Counted from the first letter of the stretch, positions 7,792 through 14,975 are shown. The stretch is DNA of 15,377 nt from an uncultured Phycisphaerales bacterium (GCA_937868145.1 CALMMH010001103.1:1-15377), one strand, 5' to 3'. The notes: a model not told the origin generated them from the letters alone. Program-made: numbers and translations.

Positions 7792-9147
7792 CTACTGAAC
7801 CGCAGACGAAGAAGACATGGGGCCGGCAGGCAACGTGAAGGAGAAGACGCTTCCTCCGCCGGGATTGTTCTCGAACCAGATCCGCCCGCCGTGCCGCTCC
7901 ACCACCTGCCGGGCGAAGGCCAGGCCGAGGCCCGTCCCGTCCCGCTCGGCGGCACGGGCGTTGTCGGCCCGATAGAACTCCTCGAACAAGCGAGGCAACG
8001 CGGATTCGGGAACGCCGATGCCGGTGTCCGCGACGCGGATCAGCACGGAGTCGCTTTCATATCTGACTTCCAGGTCCACCCTGCCGCCCGGCGGGGTGTA
8101 CTTGACCGCATTGAGCAGGAGATTGACGAGCGTATCCTCGATCAGCACACCCTCGCCCCAGATCATGTCGATCCCGGGGTCCATCTGGTGGCTGAGCGTG
8201 ACCGACTTGTCCCGCGCCCGGTTCTGCGCCAGGGCCAGCGCGTTGTGGACACACTTCTTGAGCGGGAAGGGTTCGGCTTCCAGCCGTCCGGTCAGCTTCA
8301 TCCGAGTCAGTTTCAGCAACGCCCCGATGAACTCCAGGCAGGTTGTCGTTCGACGATGCGCCCGACCGACGAAATCCTTCTGCCCGTCGTTGAGCGGGCC
8401 GAGCATCTCGCCGTTGACGACATCCAGACAACTCAGCACCGCGGCCAGATGTCCTTTGATGTCGTGGTTCACCCGGAGCACGTACTCGTTCTTGACCTTG
8501 TCCTTCTCCCGCAATTGAGCGTTGGCCTTTTCAAGATCCTCCTGGTGCCGACGAAGCTGTTCGCTGATCGAAGTCGTCATGTACACAATGAGGTACAGCG
8601 TGACGGTGAACACAAAAAGCATGCCGAAGACGTACGTGCTGTCGCGATACAACCCGTGGCCGGCGAAGCCTTCCAGACTGCAATGGGAGAGCCCCCCGAT
8701 CGACTCCAGCACGACCAGTCCGCCAAAGAGGACCACGGCCAGCGTCGCCTGCATGTAGCTCTGGTGCCTCGACCGCAGGATGCTGGCAATGATCATGTGA
8801 AAGGCGAAAAAGAACAGGAACGGGTTCTCGATCCCGCCGGAATAGTGCAGGATCGTCGTGAGAATGAACAGGTCGGCGGAGATCTGGAACGTGAGGACGC
8901 CCCCAGTCCTCGCTTGGGAAGGCATTTCGGCGCCCCGGGTCCAATATCTCAGGAGGCCGTACAAGGCAAGGTTGTAGACCAACACGACGACGCTGACCGC
9001 ATACAGAGCCCCAACGGGAAGGGTCACTCCCATGAACTCGCTGGCCCCGAAGGTGGCGACCGCCAGCCCCCCAACCGCCACCCACCGCAGCCGAACGAGC
9101 CAATAGGCCCTCGAAACCAGACTGGTGTTCTCGAGCAGGCTCTGCAT
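7792..9147 (-). CDS. Membrane sensor histidine kinase
   Basis: A 451-residue two-component sensor kinase. About six hydrophobic segments (roughly residues 17-37, 43-66, 86-103, 109-123, 132-152 and 172-192) form an N-terminal membrane sensor without a large extracytoplasmic loop. A short coiled coil (about 195-220) leads to the HisKA domain with H-box RVNHDIKGHLAAV; the phospho-accepting residue is His228. The HATPase_c domain has N-box VNLLLNAVKYTP (Asn346), G1 DTGIG (374-378), F-box LFEEFYRAD and G2 GTGLGLA (404-410). All catalytic boxes are intact, so it should be active. The H-box reads NHDIKG rather than SHELRTP, a known variant type. There is no PAS, HAMP or receiver domain. The receiver gene immediately upstream is the obvious phosphotransfer partner. 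The sensed signal is unknown; nearness to hydrogenase genes hints at redox or H2, which is inference. Confidence 0.93.
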   Translation of the reverse strand: MQSLLENTSLVSRAYWLVRLRWVAVGGLAVATFGASEFMGVTLPVGALYAVSVVVLVYNLALYGLLRYWTRGAEMPSQARTGGVLTFQISADLFILTTILHYSGGIENPFLFFFAFHMIIASILRSRHQSYMQATLAVVLFGGLVVLESIGGLSHCSLEGFAGHGLYRDSTYVFGMLFVFTVTLYLIVYMTTSISEQLRRHQEDLEKANAQLREKDKVKNEYVLRVNHDIKGHLAAVLSCLDVVNGEMLGPLNDGQKDFVGRAHRRTTTCLEFIGALLKLTRMKLTGRLEAEPFPLKKCVHNALALAQNRARDKSVTLSHQMDPGIDMIWGEGVLIEDTLVNLLLNAVKYTPPGGRVDLEVRYESDSVLIRVADTGIGVPESALPRLFEEFYRADNARAAERDGTGLGLAFARQVVERHGGRIWFENNPGGGSVFSFTLPAGPMSSSSAVQ

Positions 9148-9183
9148 GAAATCCGCTGTCTACAATCGACTATGTAGGATCAG

Positions 9184-9231
9184 GCAAGAACGCCCCCGTC
9201 GCTCGCATACCCCGGGGCGATTCCCTCTTGC
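9184..9231 (-). other. Interrupted stem-loop in the kinase leader
   Basis: GCAAGA + GCCCC on one side pairs with GGGGC + TCTTGC on the other, around unequal internal loops, in the 119-bp gap between receiver and kinase genes. A smaller CTACA/TGTAG repeat (9160-9177) lies closer to the kinase start. These could attenuate read-through from the upstream genes or structure the kinase leader. No T-tract. Confidence 0.35.
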
Positions 9232-9234
9232 TGG

Positions 9235-9263
9235 ATCGTAAATCAAAAATAGCGTATCGTCAA
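9235..9263 (-). promoter_or_regulatory. Candidate promoter of the histidine kinase gene
   Basis: TTGACG (9263-9258) and TACGAT (9240-9235) are spaced by 17 bp, matching 5/6 and 4/6 consensus bases. It lies just past the receiver stop codon. If real, the kinase, and possibly the two genes after it, can be expressed independently of the hydrogenase operon. Confidence 0.35.
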
Positions 9264-9266
9264 TCT

Positions 9267-9668
9267 CTACGCCTTCGGCGAGGACAACAAGTCCTGGACC
9301 TTCTCGATCAGCACGTTCGGCTTGACCGGCTTGTCGAGGAATCCGTCGACGGGCAGCCAGCTCTTGTCGCCGGCGGCGCTCTTGAAATCGATCCCCTTCT
9401 TCTCCTTGACGCCCGTCAACATCAGAATGGGAATGTCCTTGAACTGCTCGTCCTGCTTGACCTCGCGGGAGAACTCGAAGCCTTCCTGCGAGGTCCTCAT
9501 CATCACATCGAGGATGATCAGATCAGGCTTGGCCTCCTTGAGCCGCTCCCGGCCCTGGTCGCTGTCGTGGGCGATGCGGACCTCATAGCCCTTGTTCTCC
9601 AGAATGACCGACATCGCGTCGGTGATATCGGGATCATCGTCGATGACCAGAATCCTGCCTTGCCTCAT
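9267..9668 (-). CDS. Stand-alone CheY-like receiver (response regulator)
   Basis: 133 residues, the size of a single receiver domain with no output domain. The acidic pocket is VIDDDPD (Asp10-Asp12), the phospho-acceptor is Asp54 in LIILDVMM, the switch Thr is Thr85 in ILMLTG, and the conserved Lys is Lys113 in LDKPVKP. Together with the kinase it makes a complete phosphotransfer pair, but the output must come from binding another protein. The start is firm: AAGGAGG sits 4 nt before the ATG. It begins 42 bp after the maturation-protease stop with no evident terminator between, so read-through from the hydrogenase operon is likely. The insertion between beta-3 and the following helix (RTSQEGFEFSREV) is the form seen in PleD/PhoP-like receivers. 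Confidence 0.95.
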   Translation of the reverse strand: MRQGRILVIDDDPDITDAMSVILENKGYEVRIAHDSDQGRERLKEAKPDLIILDVMMRTSQEGFEFSREVKQDEQFKDIPILMLTGVKEKKGIDFKSAAGDKSWLPVDGFLDKPVKPNVLIEKVQDLLSSPKA

Positions 9669-9710
9669 GGGTCCTCCTTGGCAGAGATGGCGTGAGGCAC
9701 ACCCTGCCGG

Positions 9711-10229
9711 TTATGCGTTCAGTTCCTGTAAGAGCATCGCCAGATACTCGTCGATTCGGTTTTCCAGCACGGAACTCAAGTCGAGCGAAGGCTCGATCCG
9801 CCGCGGCTGAATGCCGAAGATCACGACCTGGTCCGGCGCCTGGCCGAGTTGCCGCGACATGTCGAGGATCCGCAGAAGATCGGCCTCGTGCAGCGACTGA
9901 TGGGCGAGCACCTTGCTGCTGCACACCTCTTGCGGCGTGAAACGGCGGATCGCGCCGGGTTCTTCGCCCATGTACGCACAGTCGATGAAGATCGCCTTGC
10001 GTCGGCCCTCGATGTGGTGCAGCACCGCCAGCCCGCCCGTTCCGGCGTCGATGAACTCGACATCCGGATGCTCGGCGGCGGACCGCGAGAGCTGGACGAC
10101 CAGGCGGACTCCAATCCCCTCATCCGCCATCAGCGGATTGCCCAAACCGAGCGCCACGACGGGCTTGATTGTTGAAGTTTGATGGTTGATTGTCGATTCC
10201 CACTTCAAACTTCGAACACCGCACTTCAT
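9711..10229 (-). CDS. [NiFe] hydrogenase maturation endopeptidase (HycI/HyaD/HoxW family)
   Basis: Nickel-dependent protease that clips the C-terminal peptide of the hydrogenase large subunit once the NiFe(CN)2CO centre is in place. The family fold opens with ALGLGNPLMADEGIG. The three nickel-recognising residues known from HybD/HycI appear as Glu37 (DEGIG), Asp61 (DAGTGG) and His114 (QSLHEADLL). The ATG at 10229 overlaps the hydA stop as ATGA, which implies translational coupling. From that start the protein has 172 residues, about 22 more than usual before the GLGNP strand. The extra residues are encoded by a repeat related to the one between hydB and hydG. A GTG closer to GLGNP exists (VALGLGNP) but has no SD sequence. 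Its substrate is almost certainly the adjacent HydA, whose cleavable tail is present. Confidence 0.93.
   Translation of the reverse strand: MKCGVRSLKWESTINHQTSTIKPVVALGLGNPLMADEGIGVRLVVQLSRSAAEHPDVEFIDAGTGGLAVLHHIEGRRKAIFIDCAYMGEEPGAIRRFTPQEVCSSKVLAHQSLHEADLLRILDMSRQLGQAPDQVVIFGIQPRRIEPSLDLSSVLENRIDEYLAMLLQELNA
10163..10228 (-). repeat. Degenerate GAAGTG/TTCAAAC repeat at the hydA-protease junction
   Basis: In the gene direction it starts at the hydA stop with TGAAGTG and continues with GAAGTTTGAAGTG, then CATCAAACTTCAAC. It includes a perfect 9-bp inverted repeat, GAAGTTTGA (10174-10182) and TCAAACTTC (10205-10213), around a 22-nt loop. Base composition is AT-richer than the flanking genes. 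The order of motifs (GAAGTG units, then GATTC/GAATC, then CAAACTTCAA) matches the element at 13137-13219. Here it lies inside an open reading frame. Confidence 0.6.
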
Positions 10230-11536
10230 CTGACAAACTTCACGTCCAGCATGTGCGTCGAGCAGGACACGCACGGGTCGTAGGACCGCACGAGCATCTC
10301 GAGCTTGAGGCGGATCTTGTCCTCGGGCTCGTCGAGGATCTGCGGCACCAGGGCCTCGAAGTCCTTCTGGATGTTCGCATGGTTCTGGTTCGTCGGGATG
10401 CAGATGTCCGCGCCGACGCAGGTGCCCTTGCGGTCGAACTCATACTCGTGGAAGAGAATGCCGCGAGGGGCCTCGACGCAGCCGCTGGCCTTGCCGGCCC
10501 TCGGACTGACCCGGACCGTCTCAGGCCTGATCCCCTTGGTCAGCAGTTCGTCGATCATCTGGATGCTGGTTTCGACCACGTGAACCGCCTCGACGAGCTG
10601 GGCCACGGTGTTCAAGTACGGATTGCAGTTGCCCTTCTCGAGTCCGAACATCTTGGCGACCGCCTTGGCCGTCGGAGAGAGATGCTCGGCGTTGTTGTTG
10701 AAGCGGGCCAGGGCCCCGACCGCATACGAGTCGCGATGCCACTTCGTCCACTTGGCGGTGGACTGATCGTTGACGTACTCGTTGGCCACCGTCTTCCAGT
10801 CGTTGACCGCCACGGCGCCGTCGTAATCGGTCGAAGTGATGTCGCCGTGATAGAAGGTGTAGGTCGGCGGATTGGTCTGCTTGAGCGAGACGTATTCCGT
10901 GGGACGGTTGAACTTCGGGATGTTCCCGGCCACCGAGAGCACGACCTCGGCCACGACCTTCAGGTCGGGCAGGGCTTTCTTGAGCCGCTCCTGCAAGTCG
11001 CGAAGTTCCTTTTCCGTGGGGAATTTCGTCAGGCCGCCGGGCTTGAGCGTCACGGGGTGCGTGGTCCGGCCGGCGATCAGGTCCGACCATTCGTTCGCCA
11101 GGCGGTGCAGGCCGATGATCGTCTTGACCGGGCCCGGAGCCATCCCCACCAGCGGCACCACCGACGGCACGCCGAAGAAGTCCGGGGCCGCCAGGTATCC
11201 GACGTGCAGGACGTGGCTCTGCAACTGCTCGGAGTAGTGCATCAGGATGCGGACCTTGTCGGCCTGCTCGGAGACCTTCACGCCGATGGCGTTCTCGACC
11301 GCCTTGGTCGAGGCCAGGGAGTGGGTGATCGAGCAGATGCCGCAGATGCGGGTCACGATGGTCTGGATGTCCTCGTAGCTCCGCCCGCGGACCATGGCCT
11401 CGAAGAAGCGAGGAGCCTCGGGCACCTGCCACTCGAGTTTCTCGATCTTGCCGTTGGTGGCGTTCAGGACGATATTGCCATGTCCTTCGATGCGGGTCAC
11501 GTGATGTACGCTTATGTTGACTGTGCCTTTACTCAT
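10226..11536 (-). CDS. hydA: [NiFe] hydrogenase large (alpha) subunit, group 3b type
   Basis: Catalytic subunit carrying the NiFe(CN)2CO site, 436 residues. The L1 motif RICGICSITH supplies Cys65 and Cys68. The L2 motif DPCVSCSTH supplies Cys422 and Cys425 and ends at His428. After it comes an 8-residue tail (MLDVKFVR), the peptide removed by the maturation protease encoded next door. The N-terminal VHHVTRIEGHGNI is the family's typical opening. I chose the ATG at 11536: it overlaps the hydD stop as ATGAGTAA and gives the normal N-terminus; longer versions only read into hydD. There is no Tat signal, so it acts in the cytoplasm. Together with HydB, HydG and HydD this fits the group 3b sulfhydrogenase-like enzyme (H2 with NAD(P)+). 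MvhA-type group 3c is less likely because HydG and HydB are present and no Hdr genes are seen. Confidence 0.96.
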   Translation of the reverse strand: MSKGTVNISVHHVTRIEGHGNIVLNATNGKIEKLEWQVPEAPRFFEAMVRGRSYEDIQTIVTRICGICSITHSLASTKAVENAIGVKVSEQADKVRILMHYSEQLQSHVLHVGYLAAPDFFGVPSVVPLVGMAPGPVKTIIGLHRLANEWSDLIAGRTTHPVTLKPGGLTKFPTEKELRDLQERLKKALPDLKVVAEVVLSVAGNIPKFNRPTEYVSLKQTNPPTYTFYHGDITSTDYDGAVAVNDWKTVANEYVNDQSTAKWTKWHRDSYAVGALARFNNNAEHLSPTAKAVAKMFGLEKGNCNPYLNTVAQLVEAVHVVETSIQMIDELLTKGIRPETVRVSPRAGKASGCVEAPRGILFHEYEFDRKGTCVGADICIPTNQNHANIQKDFEALVPQILDEPEDKIRLKLEMLVRSYDPCVSCSTHMLDVKFVR

Positions 11537-12284
11537 AGATCGTAGGCTCCTGCTTGCTTCCAAAGAGAACCATCTTGGTCTTGAGGTCGTCGACGCTCAG
11601 ACCGTAGCGGGTGATGACGTCCTTCGCGGCGTCCACGTTCGGGTTGCTCGTGTAGCCCCGGCAGCCGAAGCAGCGGAATCCGTTCGACGGGCACCGGGCC
11701 CCGCAGCCGGCCCGGATGATCGGGCCCAGGCACACCTGGTCGTACTGCCACAGACACGGATTGCCTTTGGCCTTGCATTCGACGCACACCGGGAAATCGG
11801 GGATCTCGGGCGTCTTGCCCATCAGGAGGGATCGCACGATGTAGGTGAATTCTTTCCGGTCGATCGGGCAGCCGTGAACATAGTAATCCACCTGGACCAC
11901 CTCATCGATGGCCTTGGTGAAACCCGTGTGCAGGTGCGGCTTGCTCGCGGCCCTGCCGTAGACGCACTTCTTCACCTCGTCGAGATCGTCGAAATTGTTC
12001 TTGAGCTTGTTGATGCCGCCGATCGTCGCACAGGCCCCGAGGGCGATCAGAACCTTGGCCCGGCCGCGAATCAGCAGGAGCCTCTCTTCGTCCTCCAGAC
12101 GCGTGATCGACCCTTCGATGAGGGCAATGTCGTATTCGTCGCTCTTTTCGCTCATTGCCTCGCGCCACTCCACGACGTCGGCGCCCCCGAGCAGGCTGAG
12201 AATCTCCTCCTCGAGGTTGACAATCTGGAGCTGGCACCCTTCGCAGCAGGCAAAATCGAATATCGCAATCTTGGGTTTCGCCAT
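11529..12284 (-). CDS. hydD: [NiFe] hydrogenase small (delta) subunit
   Basis: 251-residue electron-transfer subunit with the NADH-ubiquinone oxidoreductase 20-kDa-like fold. The proximal [4Fe-4S] ligands are visible as Cys14 and Cys17 (CCEGCQLQ), Cys85 (GACATIGG) and Cys139 (VHGCP). A second Cys-rich region (residues 167-208: VCVECKAKGNPC, QVCLG, GCGARCPS, FRCFGC) supplies further clusters, as in MvhG/HydD proteins. There is no Tat signal, unlike membrane uptake hydrogenases, which supports a soluble cytoplasmic enzyme. The start at 12284 gives the conserved MAKPKIAIFDFACCEGC N-terminus; GGAGG lies about 10 nt upstream, inside the end of hydG. The hydG stop is 2 nt before it, and its own stop overlaps hydA. 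It passes electrons between the NiFe site and HydB/HydG. Confidence 0.96.
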   Translation of the reverse strand: MAKPKIAIFDFACCEGCQLQIVNLEEEILSLLGGADVVEWREAMSEKSDEYDIALIEGSITRLEDEERLLLIRGRAKVLIALGACATIGGINKLKNNFDDLDEVKKCVYGRAASKPHLHTGFTKAIDEVVQVDYYVHGCPIDRKEFTYIVRSLLMGKTPEIPDFPVCVECKAKGNPCLWQYDQVCLGPIIRAGCGARCPSNGFRCFGCRGYTSNPNVDAAKDVITRYGLSVDDLKTKMVLFGSKQEPTIYE

Positions 12285-12286
12285 TG

Positions 12287-13126
12287 TTAAATCGCCTCCG
12301 GCAGAGTAGCCAAATCGGAATATCGGAATACAGGGCCGTCCATACAAACATACGTGCTGTTGATCTGGCAATGCCCGCACTTTCCGACGCCGCATTTCAT
12401 TTTTCGTTCGAGGTTCAGATGAATATGGGTGTGCGGCACGTCGTACTCTTCGAGGGCCATGAGCACGAATTTGTACATGACCGGCGGGCCGCAAACGAGG
12501 ATCTCGGCCGACTTCAGGTCGGTCTGGACCTTGCGGATCAGCTTGGTCACCACGCCGACATGGCCCTTCCAAGCCAGGTGCCCCTCGTCCAGCGTCTCGA
12601 GCATCTGCACGTCGCCGCGTTTGCTCCAGGCGTCGATCTCCGAGGCAAACAGCCGCATGTCGTAGTTCTTGGTGCCCTGGAGGATCGCCACGTCGCCGTA
12701 CTCGCTTCGATTGTCGAGCACGTAGTTGATGAACGACCGCTGGGGCACCAGGCCGAGGCCGCCGCAGATGAAGACCAGGTTCTTGCCCTTGGCCTGGTCC
12801 ACCGGATAGATCCCCTTGCCCAGCGGGCCGCGAATCCCGAGCTTGGATCCCTTCCGCAGGTTGTGGATTGCGCCGCTGACGTTGCCGATCTTTCGAACCA
12901 CCAGCTCGAACCCGCCCTTCTGGGTGGGCGAGGAACTGATTGTGATCGGGGCCTCGCCGATGCCGGCAATGGAGACCTCCACAAACTGGCCGGGCAGGAA
13001 GTCGAACATGCCGTCGTCCATCGAGAGCCGCAGGTACTTTTCCGTAACGTTCATCTGGCTGATGTCCGCGACGGTCGCCAGTTGCGGCAGGTAGATGTCT
13101 TTCTTTTCAGCACAGCACTGACACAT
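12287..13126 (-). CDS. hydG: Hydrogenase FAD/NAD(P)-binding (gamma) subunit
   Basis: 279-residue diaphorase subunit of the ferredoxin-NADP reductase superfamily, PyrK/HydG branch. The FAD-binding segment is FLPGQFVEVS and GEAPITISSSP (about 44-66). The Rossmann-like NAD(P) site is FICGGLGLVPQRSFI (119-133), with CGPPVMYK (212-219). A C-terminal [2Fe-2S] cluster uses Cys245, Cys250, Cys253 and Cys261 (MKCGVGKCGHCQIN...YVCMDGPVF). The N-terminal MCQCC is an unusual cysteine cluster. It reduces NAD(P)+ with electrons from H2, or runs in reverse to evolve H2. The ATG at 13126 has AAAGG 8 nt upstream. A stronger AGGAGG lies right at the hydB stop, but the repeat element separates it from this start. 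Which nicotinamide it prefers cannot be read from the sequence with confidence. Confidence 0.95.
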   Translation of the reverse strand: MCQCCAEKKDIYLPQLATVADISQMNVTEKYLRLSMDDGMFDFLPGQFVEVSIAGIGEAPITISSSPTQKGGFELVVRKIGNVSGAIHNLRKGSKLGIRGPLGKGIYPVDQAKGKNLVFICGGLGLVPQRSFINYVLDNRSEYGDVAILQGTKNYDMRLFASEIDAWSKRGDVQMLETLDEGHLAWKGHVGVVTKLIRKVQTDLKSAEILVCGPPVMYKFVLMALEEYDVPHTHIHLNLERKMKCGVGKCGHCQINSTYVCMDGPVFRYSDLATLPEAI

Positions 13127-13136
13127 TCGTTAAACC

Positions 13137-13219
13137 TTTCAACTGAAGTTTTGAGTTTGAAGGTTACAGTTTGAAGTTTGAATCTCACTTCACACTTCAC
13201 ACTTCACACTTCAGACCTC
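13137..13219 (-). repeat. GTGTGAA tandem repeat and TTCAAAC element between hydB and hydG
   Basis: Fills almost the whole 93-bp gap. In the gene direction it begins with AGGAGG at the hydB stop, then three 7-bp GTGTGAA units plus a fourth ending GTGAGAT (13187-13214). Next come GATTC, CAAACTTCAAAC, CCTTCAAAC and AAAACTTCAG. The GAAGTG and CAAACTTC halves can pair imperfectly. It is AT-richer than the genes around it and shares its architecture with 10163-10228. Confidence 0.65.
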
Positions 13220-14257
13220 CTATCCGATTCCCAGGTCGTCGATCAGGCGGTTGTACACGCTCACCGGGTTGGCGATGTCCGGCAGGCAGGCGCCGACGCA
13301 GCGGCCGCAGCCGACGCAGGCGATCTGACCGTGGATCTTCTGGGGCACATAGGCTGCCTTGCGGTACAGCCGATGGCGGAAACGGTCCGCCCGGTTCTTA
13401 CGGAACTCGTGGTTCGGCGCGACCTTGGTAAACCCTTCGAGCAGGCAGCCGTCCCAGGCGCGGGTCCGCTGGCCCGTCTGAAGATCCCAGTTCACGTCGT
13501 CCTGGACGTTGAAGCAGTAGCACGTCGGACACACCTGGTTGCAGGACCCGCAGTTGAAACAGGTCTTGGCCCGCTCTTCCCAAACCGGGTGCTTGTAGGC
13601 TTTGGCCAGCAGCCGGGGCAGGTAGGCGGGGTCGCATTTGAGCTCGTGCTTGTTCAGCGACTTCCTGTTGTGGGTCCAAATGTCCTCTCGGCGTCGCAGG
13701 GCCGCAGGGTCGGCCTCGACGGCGCCCTTGGCCAGGGCCAGCAACTCGTTGCCCTTGGCCGTGGCGGCCTCCATCAGATAGCTGTCGCCGATGTCCGTCA
13801 GGAGGATGTCGTACCCTTCCCGAACGACCGCGGCGCCCATGGAAGAGGCGAACACATGATCCGAAGACCGGGCCACATCGCAGGCGATGATCGTCGCGTT
13901 CTGACGTCGGGTCATGTAATGGGCGTCGTAGTTGTCCTGGGAGAACAACTCGTCCATCTGGTTGATCGCGACCACATCGTAGGGATGCACGCCCAGCAGG
14001 ATGAACTTCTTGTCGTCGATCTGGGACTGGTACGCCCCGCCCACCTCATAGGTCAGCAGCACCTCCATCGGCGGCAGGAGATACTTCTTGGGCGGCTGGA
14101 GCGTGACGTCATAATCCAGCCGAAGATCCTTCGCCGATTCCAGCGGGGCGAAATCGAACCGGTCACCCTTCGCCTGCACGCCGATGACGCTTTCCCTCTG
14201 GATCAGGGCGGAGACGAAGCCTGCGAAATCACTTTTGGTTATTTTCTTCACACTCAT
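13220..14257 (-). CDS. hydB: Hydrogenase iron-sulfur (beta) subunit
   Basis: 345-residue electron-transfer subunit of the sulfhydrogenase beta family. The C-terminal third holds a ferredoxin-like pair of [4Fe-4S] motifs: CFNCGSCNQVCP (Cys233, 236, 239, 243) and CVGCGRCVGACLP (Cys314, 317, 320, 324). Extra cysteines Cys246, Cys248 (PTCYCF) and Cys271 (WDGC) lie between them. The N-terminal region (LLPPMEVLLTY, KFILLGVHPYDVVAINQMDELF) matches the domain conserved in HydB and in formate/CO dehydrogenase-linked beta subunits. The ATG at 14257 lies 43 bp after the rex stop, with GGGA about 8 nt upstream; MSVKKITKSDF is a plausible N-terminus. It probably bridges HydD clusters and the FAD of HydG. 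It is the first structural gene of the operon behind rex. Confidence 0.95.
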   Translation of the reverse strand: MSVKKITKSDFAGFVSALIQRESVIGVQAKGDRFDFAPLESAKDLRLDYDVTLQPPKKYLLPPMEVLLTYEVGGAYQSQIDDKKFILLGVHPYDVVAINQMDELFSQDNYDAHYMTRRQNATIIACDVARSSDHVFASSMGAAVVREGYDILLTDIGDSYLMEAATAKGNELLALAKGAVEADPAALRRREDIWTHNRKSLNKHELKCDPAYLPRLLAKAYKHPVWEERAKTCFNCGSCNQVCPTCYCFNVQDDVNWDLQTGQRTRAWDGCLLEGFTKVAPNHEFRKNRADRFRHRLYRKAAYVPQKIHGQIACVGCGRCVGACLPDIANPVSVYNRLIDDLGIG

Positions 14258-14300
14258 GAGACTATCCCGGCTCCAAAAACCTTAAAACGGTTCTCCAACG

Positions 14301-14975
14301 CTACGACACTCTGTGCCGCGGGCCTCGGCTCGCCATGGGGTGTTCGTCGGCGCCTCCCGTCGGCATATAATAGGGCAGGCGAGCCAGTTCCATGGCGATG
14401 TCCAGAGAAATGACCTTGACCCGCCGGGGAGCGACGACCTTGCACGGGGCAAAGTTCAAGATTCCCCGGACTCCAACCTCAGCGAGTTTGTCGATCGTCG
14501 ATTGCGCCGCCGTCCGCGGAACGGCAACGATAGCCAGACAGACGCCACGCTCGCTCAGCGTGTCGATCTGGGATGAATCCTCGATCCGAACGCCATTGAC
14601 GACTTTGCCAACCTTGTCGGCATCGATGTCGAAGGCCGCCACAATGCCCAAGCCGTACCCACAGAAACCCGGATAGGCCAGCAACGCCGTGCCCAGGTCG
14701 CCGACTCCCACCAGGGCGGCCTTGCGGATCACGTCCAGACGTAAAATCCGTTTGATCTCGCGAGCGAGCTTCTCGATGGGGTATCCGACGCCACGGATCC
14801 CGAAATCCCCGAAGTAGGAGAAATCCTTGCGAATCTGACCCGGTTGGACGCCCACGAAATCCGCCAGGGCCTGGCTGGAGAGATGCTCTCGGCCGCGATC
14901 GGCCGACAACAGCAGGCCTCTCAGGTAGATGGGCAGGCGCCGCACCGTCTCGTCGGGAATTTTCCGATACCTCAT
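14301..14975 (-). CDS. rex: Redox-sensing transcriptional repressor Rex
   Basis: 224 residues, the family's usual length. The N-terminal winged helix (IPDETVRRLPIYLRGLL; then VGVQPGQIRKDFSYFG and FGIRGVGY, about 43-65) is the Rex hallmark. A Rossmann NAD(H) domain follows with GVGDLGTALL (90-99), FDID (115-118) and the NFAPCKV segment (174-180). Rex binds operators when NADH/NAD+ is low and lets go when NADH binds, de-repressing fermentative and H2 metabolism. I chose the ATG at 14975 because MRYRKIPDETVRRLP fits the family; the reading frame extends upstream but those residues are unlike Rex. The only SD-like sequence is GGAG, 11 nt upstream. A Rex-type operator sits 18-41 nt upstream of this start, so autoregulation together with the hyd genes is likely. 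Confidence 0.97.
   Translation of the reverse strand: MRYRKIPDETVRRLPIYLRGLLLSADRGREHLSSQALADFVGVQPGQIRKDFSYFGDFGIRGVGYPIEKLAREIKRILRLDVIRKAALVGVGDLGTALLAYPGFCGYGLGIVAAFDIDADKVGKVVNGVRIEDSSQIDTLSERGVCLAIVAVPRTAAQSTIDKLAEVGVRGILNFAPCKVVAPRRVKVISLDIAMELARLPYYMPTGGADEHPMASRGPRHRVS

Noticed and set aside
7891..9177. Plus-strand open frame opposite the histidine kinase
   Set aside because: The kinase frame has every catalytic box intact. The plus-strand product is an antisense shadow of GC-rich codons.
10190..11545. Plus-strand open frame opposite hydA
   Set aside because: hydA is unambiguous (L1 and L2 NiFe motifs). The opposite frame is rich in H, V, D and L with no domain.
10226..12284. MvhAG-type (group 3c, heterodisulfide-linked) hydrogenase
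   Set aside because: The operon encodes HydG (FAD/NAD(P)) and HydB subunits and no HdrABC or MvhD gene is visible, which fits group 3b better.
13186..13214. CRISPR-like short repeats
   Set aside because: The units are only 7 bp, directly tandem and without spacers. They belong to the degenerate intergenic repeat, not a CRISPR array.
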